A stretch of DNA of 64,000 bases from Metamycoplasma phocicerebrale (GTDB lineage Bacteria > Bacillota_I > Bacilli_A > Mycoplasmatales > Metamycoplasmataceae): assembly GCF_003383595.3 (NCBI RefSeq), contig NZ_CP033058.2:124001-188000 (forward strand). The letters run 5' to 3'. Below are positions 23,702-33,246 of the stretch, piece by piece (position 1 is the stretch's first letter; each line of letters begins with the position of its first letter). The position numbers and the translations under genes are program-made. Below the pieces are notes generated by a model that worked only from the letters and a program-made list of their open reading frames with translations, was not told where the DNA came from and searched no databases.

Positions 23702-24364
23702 ATGTTAAATAAAATGATTGACCACACATTTTTAGCTCAATCTGCAACAACAAAAGATATAGATAAACTTATTATGGAAGCTAAAAAATACAATTTTAAA
23801 TCTGTGTGTATAGCGCCATCATATATAAAATATGCTAAAGAAACACTGAAAAATACTGACATTCTTGTTTGCACAGTAATTGGTTTTCCGTTAGGATATA
23901 ATGTAACTAGTGTTAAAGTTTTTGAAACAAAAATTGCTATTGAACATGGAGCCGACGAAATTGATATGGTAATGAATGTAGGACGTTTCAAAGATAAACA
24001 ATATGAATATGTTTTAAATGAAATTAAAGCAATTAAAGAAGTTTGTGGAAATAAAACTTTAAAAGTGATTGTTGAAACAGCTTTATTAACTAATGAAGAA
24101 ATAGCTAAAGCAACTGAGATAGTTATGCAATCGGGTGCAAACTTTATAAAAACTTCAACTGGTTTTTCATATAGAGGAGCTTCTTTTGATGATATTAAAA
24201 TAATGAAAGAAATTGCTGGAGAAAAATTGCAAATAAAAGCCTCTGGAGGAATAAAATCAAAAGAAGATGCTTTAAAAATGATTGAATTAGGGGCTAATAG
24301 ATTAGGAACTTCTAAATCAGTTGCAATTATGGAAGGTAAAACAGATAATAGTTCTAAATACTAA
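23702..24364 (+). CDS. deoC: deoxyribose-phosphate aldolase
   Basis: 220-residue class I aldolase that turns deoxyribose-5-phosphate into glyceraldehyde-3-phosphate and acetaldehyde, feeding glycolysis. Conserved segments: EIDMVMNVGRFK with the catalytic Asp, VIVETALLTNEE, FIKTSTGFS with the Schiff-base Lys, and IKASGGIKSKEDA. Ribosome site AAAGGAG, ATG 23702, 41 nt after deoA. Confidence 0.96.
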   Translation: MLNKMIDHTFLAQSATTKDIDKLIMEAKKYNFKSVCIAPSYIKYAKETLKNTDILVCTVIGFPLGYNVTSVKVFETKIAIEHGADEIDMVMNVGRFKDKQYEYVLNEIKAIKEVCGNKTLKVIVETALLTNEEIAKATEIVMQSGANFIKTSTGFSYRGASFDDIKIMKEIAGEKLQIKASGGIKSKEDALKMIELGANRLGTSKSVAIMEGKTDNSSKY

Positions 24365-24386
24365 ATTTATATAAAAAGGAATAAAT

Positions 24387-25016
24387 ATGGTAAAAATTTT
24401 TCAACACCCACTTATTAATGCTAAATTAACAAAAATGAGAGATAAAAACACAACTCATAATGAATTTAGACAAAATTTAAATGAAATTTCTTCTTTAATG
24501 GTTTATGAAATGTTGCGAGATTACAAAACGAAACCTTTAGAAATTGAAAGTCCTACTGGAGTTAAATTTGTAGGAGAACAATTAGATAAAGAAATAGTAA
24601 TTGTGCCTATTTTAAGGGCAGGACTAGGAATGGTTAATGGAATATTAGATCTTGTCCCACAAGCTCGTGTGGGTCATATAGGAATGTACAGAGTGGAAGA
24701 AACAAAATCAATTGTAGAATACTTTTTTAAAATTCCAGATGTTCCAAAAGATAGTTATATTATTATTGTTGATCCAATGCTAGCAACAGGAACGTCAGCT
24801 TGTGACGCTATTGAAAAATTAGAACACTTAGGATTTTGTAATATTAAATTGATTTGTTTAGTCGGAGTTGAAGAAGGTATAAATAAAGTAAAGAAAAATC
24901 ACAAAAATGTTGATATTTATCTTGCTTCTCAAGATAAAGAATTAAACAAAAACAATTATATTATTCCAGGATTAGGAGACGCAGGAGACCGTATTTTTGG
25001 AACTAAAATAAAATAA
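24387..25016 (+). CDS. upp: uracil phosphoribosyltransferase
   Basis: 209 residues. Makes UMP from uracil and PRPP. The PRPP-binding loop VDPMLATGTSACDAI and the uracil-binding GLGDAGDRIFGT are intact. Last gene of the nucleoside-salvage operon, 22 nt after deoC and followed by a terminator. Together with deoA it converts pyrimidine nucleosides to UMP. Confidence 0.97.
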   Translation: MVKIFQHPLINAKLTKMRDKNTTHNEFRQNLNEISSLMVYEMLRDYKTKPLEIESPTGVKFVGEQLDKEIVIVPILRAGLGMVNGILDLVPQARVGHIGMYRVEETKSIVEYFFKIPDVPKDSYIIIVDPMLATGTSACDAIEKLEHLGFCNIKLICLVGVEEGINKVKKNHKNVDIYLASQDKELNKNNYIIPGLGDAGDRIFGTKIK

Positions 25017-25021
25017 AAAAT

Positions 25022-25044
25022 GGGCTTGAAGCTCGTTTTTTTAA
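25022..25044 (+). terminator. terminator of the deo-upp operon
   Basis: Stem GGGC/GCTC (one G-U pair) with loop TTGAA, then a run of seven T. Confidence 0.78.
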
Positions 25045-25169
25045 AATTAATCTTATTATTAGAAGAGATATAGTAAAATATAGTCACATTATGAGAGTTT
25101 TATAAAAAAATGAAAATTAATAAAAATTACCTCATAAAATAAATTAAAATACAAAGAAAGGAGATAAAA

Positions 25170-26123
25170 ATGGCTTTTAATAAACAATCAAATAACAGAA
25201 GATTTCTTTTTGCTTTAGATTTAGATGGAACATTACTAGCAGATTCTGCAGCAGGAACAATACATCCAAAAACAGAAAAAGCAATTAAAAGAGCAATTAA
25301 AGAAGGCCACATTGTTTCAATAATAACAGGTAGACCTTGAAGAAGTACAATGCCAGTTTATCAAAAATTAGGACTTAATGCAATTGTTGGAAATTATAAT
25401 GGGGCTCATATACATAATCCTGCAGATCCATTTTTTATACCAACAATTACTTATCTAGACCTAAATGAAGTTTTATATATTTTAGGAGATGAAAAAGTTA
25501 AAAAAGAAATTTCCAACTATGCTATTGAAGGACCTGATTGAGTCCAATTAATGCATAGAGATCCTAATTTGGAAAAAGTTTTTGGTTTTAATCAAGCAAC
25601 AAAATTTAGAGAATTTATTAATTTAGAAAAACTACCTTTAAAACCAACGGGTATAGTTTTTGACTGTCAACCAACTACAGACGTTTTAGATTTACTAACT
25701 TATCTAAAAAGAAGATATGGTGATTTAGGAGAATTTTCATCTTGATCAAAAGGTCAAGGCTTGAGCCCCGTTTTTGATATAACTTCTATAGGTGTTGATA
25801 AGGGAAAAGTAATTTCTTTAATGATGAGATATTACAATATAGATATTGATGACACTGTTGTTATTGGAGATTCGTACAATGATTTAAGTATGTATGAAAT
25901 TGGCAATGTCGGAGTTTGCCCAGCTAATGCTGAAGAGGCTATTAAACAAGCTTCAACAGTAGTTATGAAACAAACAAACAAAGAAGGTGCTGTTGGTTAT
26001 TTTATAGATGATTTTTTAGATAACCCAGATGTGTATATTGAAAAAGCAAAAGCTAGAAAATTTGAAGCTAAGAAAAAACTAAAAACAGTTAAAGCAGATA
26101 ATTTTTATAATGAAGAAGAATAA
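25170..26123 (+). CDS. Cof-type HAD-IIB phosphatase
   Basis: 317-residue haloacid-dehalogenase hydrolase. Motif I ALDLDGTLL (nucleophile Asp at ~17), motif II IITGRPW, and motif IV IGDSYNDLSMYEIG with a Lys-containing motif III upstream (GVDKGKVI). The cap domain lies between motifs II and III. About 40 extra basic residues at the C-terminus (KARKFEAKKKLKT) follow the core. Such proteins dephosphorylate sugar phosphates, PLP or FMN; substrate unknown. 2 nt before rnhC, so probably one transcript. Confidence 0.88.
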
Positions 26124-26125
26124 TT

Positions 26126-26821
26126 ATGGCAAAAATAAATACTGAATATATTGGGGTAGATGAAACTGGCGTTGGTGATTACTTTACACCAGTTGTTTCT
26201 GTTGCTTGTTATATTCCTAATTATAACATTGAAAAAATTAAAGCACTTGGAATTAAAGATAGTAAAAAATTAACTGATAAAAAAATTATAGAAATTGCAA
26301 AAGAAATTGAAAACAAAAAATTAGTTTATTATAGAAAAACTATTTTAAGTCAAAAGGGTTACAACAATTTAACTAAAATGAATATAAACAACAATGCTGT
26401 AAAAACATTAATTCATTTTAACTCTATAAGTAGACTAGTTAATTCTTTAAAAAAGAATTTACCAATAGTAATAGATCAATATTCTTCTTTAGATAAAATT
26501 AAAGAACACAACTTAAAACTAAAAGAAAAAAACTTTTTTTTAGATGTAAATATAAATGATTATCAATTAATTTTAGAGACAAAAGCTGAAGATGAGTATT
26601 TAAGTGTTGCTTGTGCTTCTATATTAGCAAGATATATACTTTTAAATATTATGGAAGAACAAAAAAAGAAATATAATGGATTTAATTTTAAATTAGGAGC
26701 TAGCAACCAAATAATAGATATAGCAGCAGAATTTATAAAAAAATATGGAGAAAAAGAATTATATAATGTTGCTAAAGTATCTTTTAAAACAACAGAAAAA
26801 GCAAAAAATAAAATAAATTAG
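26126..26821 (+). CDS. rnhC: ribonuclease HIII
   Basis: 231 residues. Removes RNA from RNA/DNA hybrids. The HIII-type entry YIGVDETGVGDYFTPVV holds the paired acidic residues, later acids are in VIDQYSSLDK and ETKAEDEYLSVACASILARY. Usual RNase HIII is ~300 residues with an N-terminal TBP-like substrate-binding domain; here that domain is missing and the protein begins at the catalytic core. HII is the alternative, but GDYF favours HIII. Confidence 0.85.
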   Translation: MAKINTEYIGVDETGVGDYFTPVVSVACYIPNYNIEKIKALGIKDSKKLTDKKIIEIAKEIENKKLVYYRKTILSQKGYNNLTKMNINNNAVKTLIHFNSISRLVNSLKKNLPIVIDQYSSLDKIKEHNLKLKEKNFFLDVNINDYQLILETKAEDEYLSVACASILARYILLNIMEEQKKKYNGFNFKLGASNQIIDIAAEFIKKYGEKELYNVAKVSFKTTEKAKNKIN

Positions 26822-26850
26822 TATTTATTAACATAAAAAAATTCTAAAAT

Positions 26851-26880
26851 ATAGCCTTTTTTGGCTATTTTTTATTTTCT
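26851..26880 (+). terminator. terminator after rnhC
   Basis: Stem ATAGCC/GGCTAT (26851-26856 with 26863-26868), 6-nt T loop, then T-rich tail. Confidence 0.8.
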
Positions 26881-26981
26881 ATTTACTTAATAACAAAAAA
26901 TAGAAAAAAATAATACTTAATTAATATATAATTAATTAGTTAAAATTATTAATAATTTAAATAAATTTAACAAAGGAAATT

Positions 26982-27012
26982 GACTCCTTGGTCAATAATG
27001 ACCCAAAAGTCC
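26982..27012 (+). promoter_or_regulatory. stem-loop leader of rpsF (possible S6:S18 autoregulatory site)
   Basis: An RNA element ends a few nt before the ribosome site. Outer helix GACT/AGTC (26982-26985 with 27008-27011), an asymmetric interior part CCTT/CAAA and a perfect inner hairpin GGTCA-ATAA-TGACC (26990-27003). In many bacteria the S6:S18 complex represses its own operon through a leader hairpin before rpsF. Position and shape fit, but I do not see the published CCG bulge, so this is a candidate only. Confidence 0.5.
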
Positions 27013-27027
27013 AAAAGGAGAACTAAT

Positions 27028-27471
27028 ATGTCAAATTACGAAATTATGATTCTAGTTAACCCTACATCTAAAGAGGAAAGTGTAAAAGAATTGTTATTTT
27101 CAGTTCTAAATAAAGAAAACACTAAAATCGAAAGATTAGAGAGAACAGAATTAGCATATCCAATTAACAAATTAACACACGCTTCTTATTTTTTAGTTTT
27201 AACAAAAGCTGAACCAAGTTCTTTAAAAGAATTAACAAGAAAATTAAATATTGATAAATCAATTTTAAGAACATTAATTATTAACCTTGATTCAGAAAAA
27301 GGACTAAAACCAAGAAAACAAAAAAAATTCTCAAGAAGAAATTTTGATAATAAAAAACCTTATGTTAAATCACATAACAAAGAAAACAAAGAAACAGCAA
27401 CAGAAGAAAACAAGATTGAAAAGAAACCAAAATTTACGAAAAAAAGCGTAGAAAAAAAAGAACAAGATTAG
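27028..27471 (+). CDS. rpsF: 30S ribosomal protein S6
   Basis: 147 residues. Core SNYEIMILVNP through the VxVRTL-like SILRTLIINL (residues 1-~95), then a basic, K/N/E-rich tail of ~45 residues. An upstream in-frame ATG at 26980 exists, but ATG 27028 has a perfect AAAGGAG site 8 nt before it and starts at the conserved core. Operon rpsF-ssb-rpsR, the usual order. Confidence 0.96.
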   Translation: MSNYEIMILVNPTSKEESVKELLFSVLNKENTKIERLERTELAYPINKLTHASYFLVLTKAEPSSLKELTRKLNIDKSILRTLIINLDSEKGLKPRKQKKFSRRNFDNKKPYVKSHNKENKETATEENKIEKKPKFTKKSVEKKEQD

Positions 27472-27492
27472 TTTTAACTTAATGAGGTAGAA

Positions 27493-27957
27493 ATGAATAA
27501 AGTTATTTTAATAGGCCGTTTGGCCTCAAAACCATACAAGGGAATTACATCTTCAAATATCGAGTATTCTAGATTTACAATAGTGGTAACAAGACCATTT
27601 GGACCTGCAAATTCAGATCCAATTTCTGATTTTATACCATGTATTGCTTGAAGAACTAATGCAACTTTTATAAATAAATATATGGATAAGGGTTCATTAA
27701 TTTCAGTAGAAGGTAGTTTTCAATCTTCAAGATTAACTGATCAAAATGGACAACCTATAAATAATTATGTTGTTAGTGCAGATAGAATACAATCACTTGA
27801 AACTAGAGAAGTGACAGAAAATAGAAGAAAAAATAATACTTCAAAAGAATTTAATATTTCCGAAGAAGAAAAACATTTCTCACCAGCAAAAGAACAAGAA
27901 AATCAAGATGATGAAATAGACCAAGTGTATGATTCATTAACTTGAGATAATGAATAA
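27493..27957 (+). CDS. ssb: single-stranded DNA-binding protein
   Basis: 154 residues. OB-fold residues 1-~105: MNKVILIGRLASKPYKG, then FTIVVTRPFG, SDFIPCIAW and GSLISVEGSFQSSRL. The tail is acidic (QENQDDEIDQVYDSLTWDNE) but lacks the canonical DDDIPF-type tip used to recruit partner proteins. Two TGA codons read as Trp, one of them four codons before the end, so a standard-code reader would truncate it. 21 nt after rpsF. Confidence 0.92.
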
Positions 27958-27970
27958 TTAAGGAGAAATT

Positions 27971-28288
27971 ATGGCAAGAATAGTTCGTAAAAAACCATTT
28001 ATTCGTAAACGTCCATGTCAATTTTGTTTAAGTAAAAATCCTGTTGTTTATGTTGATTATAAAAATGAAGAATTGTTATCAAAATTAGTTAACCAACAAG
28101 GTAAAATATTATCTTCAAGAATTACCGGAACATGTGCAAAACACCAAAGAGCAGTTGCTTTAGCTATTAAAAGAGCTAGATTAGTTGCTATTCTTCCTTA
28201 TATAGGAACAATAAAAAAGGAATTTGTTAAAAAAGAAGTTGCTAAAGAATTAAAACCTGTTGTTGAAACATCTAAAGCAACTGAGTAA
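27971..28288 (+). CDS. rpsR: 30S ribosomal protein S18
   Basis: 105 residues; binds S6 on the platform. The N-terminal part has KKPFIRKRPCQFCLSKNP with a CxxC, then conserved LLSKLVNQQGKILSSRITG and CAKHQRAVALAIKRAR. The C-terminal extension of ~25 residues (KKEVAKELKPVVETS) is lineage-specific. Ribosome site AAGGAG. Confidence 0.96.
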   Translation: MARIVRKKPFIRKRPCQFCLSKNPVVYVDYKNEELLSKLVNQQGKILSSRITGTCAKHQRAVALAIKRARLVAILPYIGTIKKEFVKKEVAKELKPVVETSKATE

Positions 28289-28301
28289 AATTAATAATTT
28301 A

Positions 28302-28321
28302 AATGCACAAAATTGTGCATT
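28302..28321 (+). terminator. rpsR terminator hairpin, T-tract replaced by IS
   Basis: Stem AATGCAC/GTGCATT (28302-28308 with 28315-28321), loop AAAATT. No T-run follows; instead CCTTAAGT leads into the IS30 end about 10 nt away. The IS end itself folds into a second hairpin. Confidence 0.6.
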
Positions 28322-28330
28322 CCTTAAGTA

Positions 28331-29635
28331 AAATATCAAGTGCAACACATAATTGTGCTTGGTATTTTTATTATATATTTAAAATTTTAAAGTTTGTAAA
28401 AATATATGTTTTTTTGTTTTTATGTATTTTTTAAACCATTTAAATAAACAAAAAACACCGTTTATTCGGTAGAAATAAATTTTAATTTATTTATTTGTTA
28501 ATTATTAGCTTGGATGTAATTTTCTTTTAAAAATAGTTCTTTTGAAGATTTTCAACCAAGTATTTCTCTTGGCATTTCATTTATTTTATTTGAAATATTT
28601 TGCAACGTTTTAATGTTGATTGTATTAAAGTTAAAACCTTTTTTATATTCTCTTCTAATTAAACCATTTCAATTTTCATTCGAACCACGCTGAAATGATG
28701 CATAAGGTTCAGCTCGATAAATTTTTATTTTTAATCATTTGGCTAATATTCCTATTTTTTCAAATTCTATACCATTGTCAATTGTTATACTTTTAACAAT
28801 TAAACTATTTTCTTTTATTAGCTTGCGTAGTTGAGTATTAATTTCATAACCTGATTTACTTAAAACAAATGTTGCAAAGCCTATTCTTGTTTTTCGTTCT
28901 GTTAAAGTTAAAATATTTCTGAAACCAGTGCTGCGCTTGCCAATTACTAGATCGGCTTCCCAATGACCATATTCTTGTCTTAAATCTATAGATTTAGGTC
29001 TAGTTCAAATCGGAAAAACATAGCTAGCGCTTGTAACTAATCTGCTTACAACTAAAGCTGTTCGTTTGCCGCCCTTTTTATAAAAACTTCTTAATCTATT
29101 ATGTTTTTTAATTGTTCATTGATTACTTCTTATCCAATTAAAAACAGTTCTTAGCGATGGTAATTTAATTTTAAAATTATTTTTAATATAATGATATGTT
29201 GATTTTATACCAAAAAACTTTTTGTCATATTTTTGAATAAAAATTTTAGTAAATTCTTTATGGCTAAAATTAACATTAAATTTAAACATATATTTATGAG
29301 AATGTCTTTTAAACGATTTTATATTTGCTGCACAAGAATCATAATTTCCAGTTAAATCAAGATTTCTTTTTATTTCTCTAGAAACGGTTGAAGGACTTCT
29401 GCGTAATTGTCTAGCAATTTTTCGTATTGAATAGCCATTATCCATTAATTTTTTGATAAAAAATCTTTCTTCATAAGAAATGTGAAAATATTTTTTAAAT
29501 GCTTTATAATTCATATTAGGTCTCCTTAGGTGTTTTTGCGAGGCCTTTTTTATTTTTTTAAGTAGAAAAAAATTCAAGTGGCCTCACACTAATATTTTAT
29601 CAATAAAGTGTTGCACTTGAATTTTCAATTCAGCA
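28331..29635 (-). mobile_element. IS30-family element, copy 1
   Basis: About 1.3 kb, with the transposase on the minus strand. Both ends carry the inverted repeat TCAAGTGCAACAC (28336-28348, and its complement at 29608-29620). Sequence shared with copy 2 extends beyond: AAATA on the transposase-3' side and TGCTGAATTGAAAAT on the 5' side, so I set the limits at 28331 and 29635. Both ends also have subterminal hairpins. No clear long target duplication can be seen. It separates rpsR from the S41 lipoprotein, with hairpins from both neighbours next to its ends. Confidence 0.87.
28498..29514 (-). CDS. IS30-family transposase (copy 1)
   Basis: 338-residue DDE transposase. The helix-turn-helix region is near residues 15-50 (ISYEERFFIKKLMDNGYSIR, SPSTVSREIKR). 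The DDE catalytic core has Asp in the EADLVIGKR-like segment, Asp in TIDNGIEFE and Glu in SNENWNGLIRRE. The ATG with AGGAG-like site is at 29514; a longer in-frame start at 29577 lacks that match to copy 2. Compared with copy 2 the stop TAA has become CAA, adding four residues. Code 4 required. It looks intact. Confidence 0.92.
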
Positions 29636-29656
29636 CACCACCTTGTTTGGTGGTGT
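29635..29656 (-). terminator. terminator hairpin of the S41 lipoprotein, at IS copy 1 edge
   Basis: Stem ACACCACC/GGTGGTGT (29635-29642 with 29649-29656), loop TTGTTT, 24 nt after the lipoprotein stop on the minus strand. No U-run follows: the IS end begins directly at its base. Confidence 0.65.
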
Positions 29657-29679
29657 TTGTAAAAATCAATTTTATAATA

Positions 29680-31593
29680 TTATTTAGAATTTGATAATGC
29701 CTTATCAATAGCTTCATCATTATAGAAATCTTTATATTCTAAATTAATATCTGGTTGTACACCATCTTCTATAGATTCGTTGTTTGGTCCAAAAACAGCA
29801 TTGTTTGGCGAACTTATAGTTATTGTTGTACCATCAGCTAAAACAATAGGCATAATAGCTGACATGCCTCCCCCGGTTTTCTTACCAATAATTTTAGCAA
29901 TACCCATTTCTTTAACTATACTTGTTAGTTGGTTTGCGGCACTAAATGTATTCAAACTTACTAATAAACTTCAATTGTATTTTTCATATGCATCGCCATC
30001 GTATTTGCCATCACCATCTGTATCAACTTTAGATTTACTTAGATCTCCTCTTCTATTTAAAATATCATATTCACGATTTAAAATAGGTTTATCTGTCATA
30101 AATCCAAGTGTTCTAACCATTGAACTTACACTTCCACCGCCATTAATTGCTAAATCTAAAACTATGTTTTTAATTTCTGGTTTTTTAGCAACTTCAGCCA
30201 TTAAGTGTCTCATTAAGTAGTAAGTGTCATATTTCCATGCATCTGGGCCTTGGTTTTGTTCTTTAGTACCATCTTCAAAACCCAACAATGTAACTATTGC
30301 TGTGTTTCCGTGGTATCTAATATAGTCATCTGGTCCAAAATCATCGATTTTTTTACCGAATTTTGTTTCAAATTGTTTAACAAGCATAGCTCTATTTTTA
30401 TTGAATTGATCACGATATTCTCCATAATCTTGAGGAGATTTTAAAACGTTTCTTAATTTTGTAGATCAATCTGATTCATAATAAGAGAATGAATTCATTC
30501 TTGTATGTAGTTCGTTTAGTTTTTTGTGGAATAAATTAACATATGCTTGATTGTAAACCTTAGGATCTGTTGATAATAGTTTAGCTTTTTCTTCAGCACC
30601 AATATACTCATCAAAAGATTTAATATTTTTGTGGAATCTTAAACCATAAAAATAATCCATTGTAAAAATCATATGGTTGTAGTTAGCTTCACGTTGAGCA
30701 ACTGTAGCTTTTTTACCATTTAAAGCTGCATTTTTTCTTATTCTTTCTCTAGCGGCATCTGGCGTTGCTCCAAATGAGTCCATACCTGCAAATACATTTG
30801 TAAAAGTTTCGCCATTAAAATATAAGTTGGTAAACCCTTGACTCATAAATAAGGTGTTAAACACAGTGTATGGTAATAATAATTTTCCATCCTTGTATAA
30901 AATGTCCATTTTGTATTTTGTTAAATCAAAAGTAACACCTTTGTCATCCTCATTTTTATGTTCATATTCTGTTTCTAAGAATTGACTATCATCTGTTAAT
31001 TCTTGTGGTTTTAAAATTTCATAAAAAATTGATGTGCTTGTTGTATGAATTAGGTTTTTATCTCAGTTAAAAATTAATTGATTTGAAAGATTCCCTTTTT
31101 TATCAAATGTACGATAAATTTTTCTATTGTTGGCTTCATCAACAATAGTTGTAAATAAATCTAGTCCAACATATCCATCCAAGGCTTTTAAAAATTCGTC
31201 TACATCTACATATACAACTTCATCATGGTTTTTTACAATATATGATTTAACATTTGTATCTGCAATTGTATATTCTTCATTAAAATTCTTAAAAGTATGA
31301 TTTTTAACTACTAATTCAGTTTTTGCATCGCTTTTAGGATCAATTTTTGGTTGATCTTTTAGTTTGTCAATTTCTTTTTTAGCGTCGTCCAAAGATTTAT
31401 TTTTTTCTTCTAAATCTTTTTTAGTTTTATCAAGTTCTTGTTTTTTGTTTTCTAGTTCTTTTTTAGTATCTTCTAGTTGTTTTTTTAATTTTGGATCTTG
31501 ACAACCTGCTGATAATAAGGCAACAGGTGTAATCAATCCAGTAGAGATTGGTAAAATTGTAGTTAACAATTTAGTTTTAATTGATTTTTTCAT
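29680..31593 (-). CDS. S41-peptidase-like lipoprotein
   Basis: 637 residues. Signal peptide and lipobox ending LLSAGC (Cys31), then a ~45-residue charged coiled-coil linker (repeats of KKELENKKQELDKTKK type), then the C-terminal S41 (tail-specific/CtpA-like) domain from ~residue 390. Conserved pieces: AIVTLLGFEDG, NIVLDLAINGGGSV, and SLNTFSAANQL with the nucleophile Ser at ~551, followed by GIAKIIGKKTGGGMS. In CtpA the last motif is FGKG with the catalytic Lys; here the position is Gly, as in S41 subgroups that use other residues. Ribosome site GGAGGA. Probably a cell-surface protease; activity not proven. Confidence 0.85.
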
Positions 31594-31864
31594 TAATTAT
31601 GTGTCCTCCGCTTTTTTATATTAATATTTTTTTTTATTTTTTTGTAATTTTTTTATAATTTGGTTTCTTATTATAAATATAATAAAAAAAATAGAAACCT
31701 AATTTGCTGATTTATTTTTTTGTAATTAGATTTCTATATTTTTATTTTTTTTATAAATTTTTTAAAGTTTGGGGAATATTTTTAAATTTTTTTGACCTAT
31801 AATATATTAGCACTTTTTTTATTTTTTTGCGAACAAAAATATTTAGTTTTAAAAACCTTTTTAA
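31594..31864. other. AT-rich intergenic region (271 bp)
   Basis: Between ylxM and the S41 lipoprotein (both minus). It holds the ribosome site and several TATAAT-like boxes for the lipoprotein. A 7-bp inverted repeat GGTTTCT/AGAAACC has a ~24-nt AT-only loop (about 31663-31702), and an imperfect third copy (TTAGATTTCTATA) lies near 31727-31740. A regulatory role is possible but not shown. Confidence 0.45.
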
Positions 31865-32086
31865 TTATTTATTAATTTTTTTATCAAATAGTAATAATTT
31901 TTGTTTTGCTTTTTTGACAGCATCATAAGCGCCAGCTCTTGTCATAGCAAGTTCAACCCCTATTTCTGAAAAAGAAAGATCTTCAATTAAATGAAGGTAA
32001 AGTGCTTGCTTTTGGGACTGAGCTAATAGTTCTCCATATTTATCAAATAAATCTATTATTTTATTTCTTTCTTCTATATTTTCCAT
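31865..32086 (-). CDS. YlxM/p13-like DNA-binding protein
   Basis: 73 residues forming mostly helices, with a sigma-70 region-4-like helix-turn-helix: LIEDLSFSEIGVELAMTRAGAYDAVKKAKQKL. The family is linked to the signal-recognition-particle genes in Gram-positives (usually ylxM-ffh). Here it directly follows ftsY, sharing one base with it (stop/start overlap at 32086), which supports that link. Function poorly understood. Confidence 0.8.
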   Translation of the reverse strand: MENIEERNKIIDLFDKYGELLAQSQKQALYLHLIEDLSFSEIGVELAMTRAGAYDAVKKAKQKLLLFDKKINK

Positions 32087-33141
32087 TATTCATTAATGCC
32101 CTTCATCAATCCATAAATATAAGATTCCAAATCAAATTCCACTAGATCTTCAACTTTTTCTCCCAAACCAATTAGTTTGACTGCTAAATTAATTTCATCT
32201 TTTATAGTTAAAACAATTCCCCCTTTTGAGGTACCGTCCATTTTGGTTAAAACAATTCCAGTTAATTGTGTTATCTCGCCAAATGCTTTGGCTTGTAATA
32301 CACCATTTTGGCCCGTTGTAGCATCCAAGACTAATAAACTTTCATGAGGAGCACCTTCAATTTTTGATTGCAATACTTTATTAATTTTGGCTAACTCATT
32401 CATTAGATTTACTTTATTTTGTAATCTACCTGCTGTATCAATTATTAAAACATCATAATTTTCATTTTTAACTTTATCAATAGCTCTATAAACTACAGCA
32501 GCAGGATCAGTTTCGTTGTTCAAAGGTTTTACAATATCTGCTCCTACTTTATTTGCTCATATTTCTAATTGCTCCACCGCTGCAGCTCTAAATGTATCTG
32601 CTGCTGCTATTAAAACTTTCTTATTATCTTGAATTAATTTGTACGCAATTTTTGAAATAGAGGTTGTTTTGCCAGAACCATTCACACCAACAACTAAAAT
32701 CACATTAATTCTATTAGGTTGTATATTTAAGCTTGTGTCCACTATTGAATTAGATGTATAAATAGTAAATAATTTATCTGCAATTATTTCACTAATTAAT
32801 TTTGGGTCCTCAATATTTTCATTCTTGACTTCTTTTTTACATTCTTCAATAATAATTTGAACTAGCTTCATTGAAATGTCAGACATTATTAAAATTTCTT
32901 CCAATTCTTCAAAAAATTCTTCATCAATTTTATTATATTGATTTTGAAGTTGTTTTATACTTTCAACAAAAGAAGAGTTTGATTTTGACAAACCCGCTAT
33001 GTAACTATCTATTTTATTTGACTTATTAAGTTCTTTTTCAAGTTGTCTTTTTTCTTTTGCTTCTAGTTTAGCTTGTTTTTTAGCTATTCTTTCTTCTTTT
33101 GTACCAAAAAGTTTTTCTTTTAAATTAGCTCAAAACCCCAT
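32086..33141 (-). CDS. ftsY: signal recognition particle receptor FtsY
   Basis: 351 residues. SRP-receptor GTPase that docks ribosomes at the membrane. The acidic/basic A domain is short (~55 residues), then the NG domain. GTPase motifs: GVNGSGKTTSISKIA (G1), DTFRAAAVEQLE, DTAGRLQNKVNL (G3), TKMDGTSKGG (G4). The start ATG 33141 has a GGAG site. Four-base distance to nothing upstream; the divergent MATE gene begins at 33247. Confidence 0.95.
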
Positions 33142-33246
33142 TATATCTCCTTATAATCCTTATTTTATACTTCTTCACCAACATTTATGCAACATATATT
33201 TATATAATTTTATAATAACATTAATTAAATTAGTAAAATTGATAAA

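Noticed and set aside
26980-27030. Upstream ATG at 26980 as rpsF start
   Set aside because: It lacks a ribosome site and runs through the leader hairpin; ATG 27028 has AAAGGAG and the conserved S6 start.
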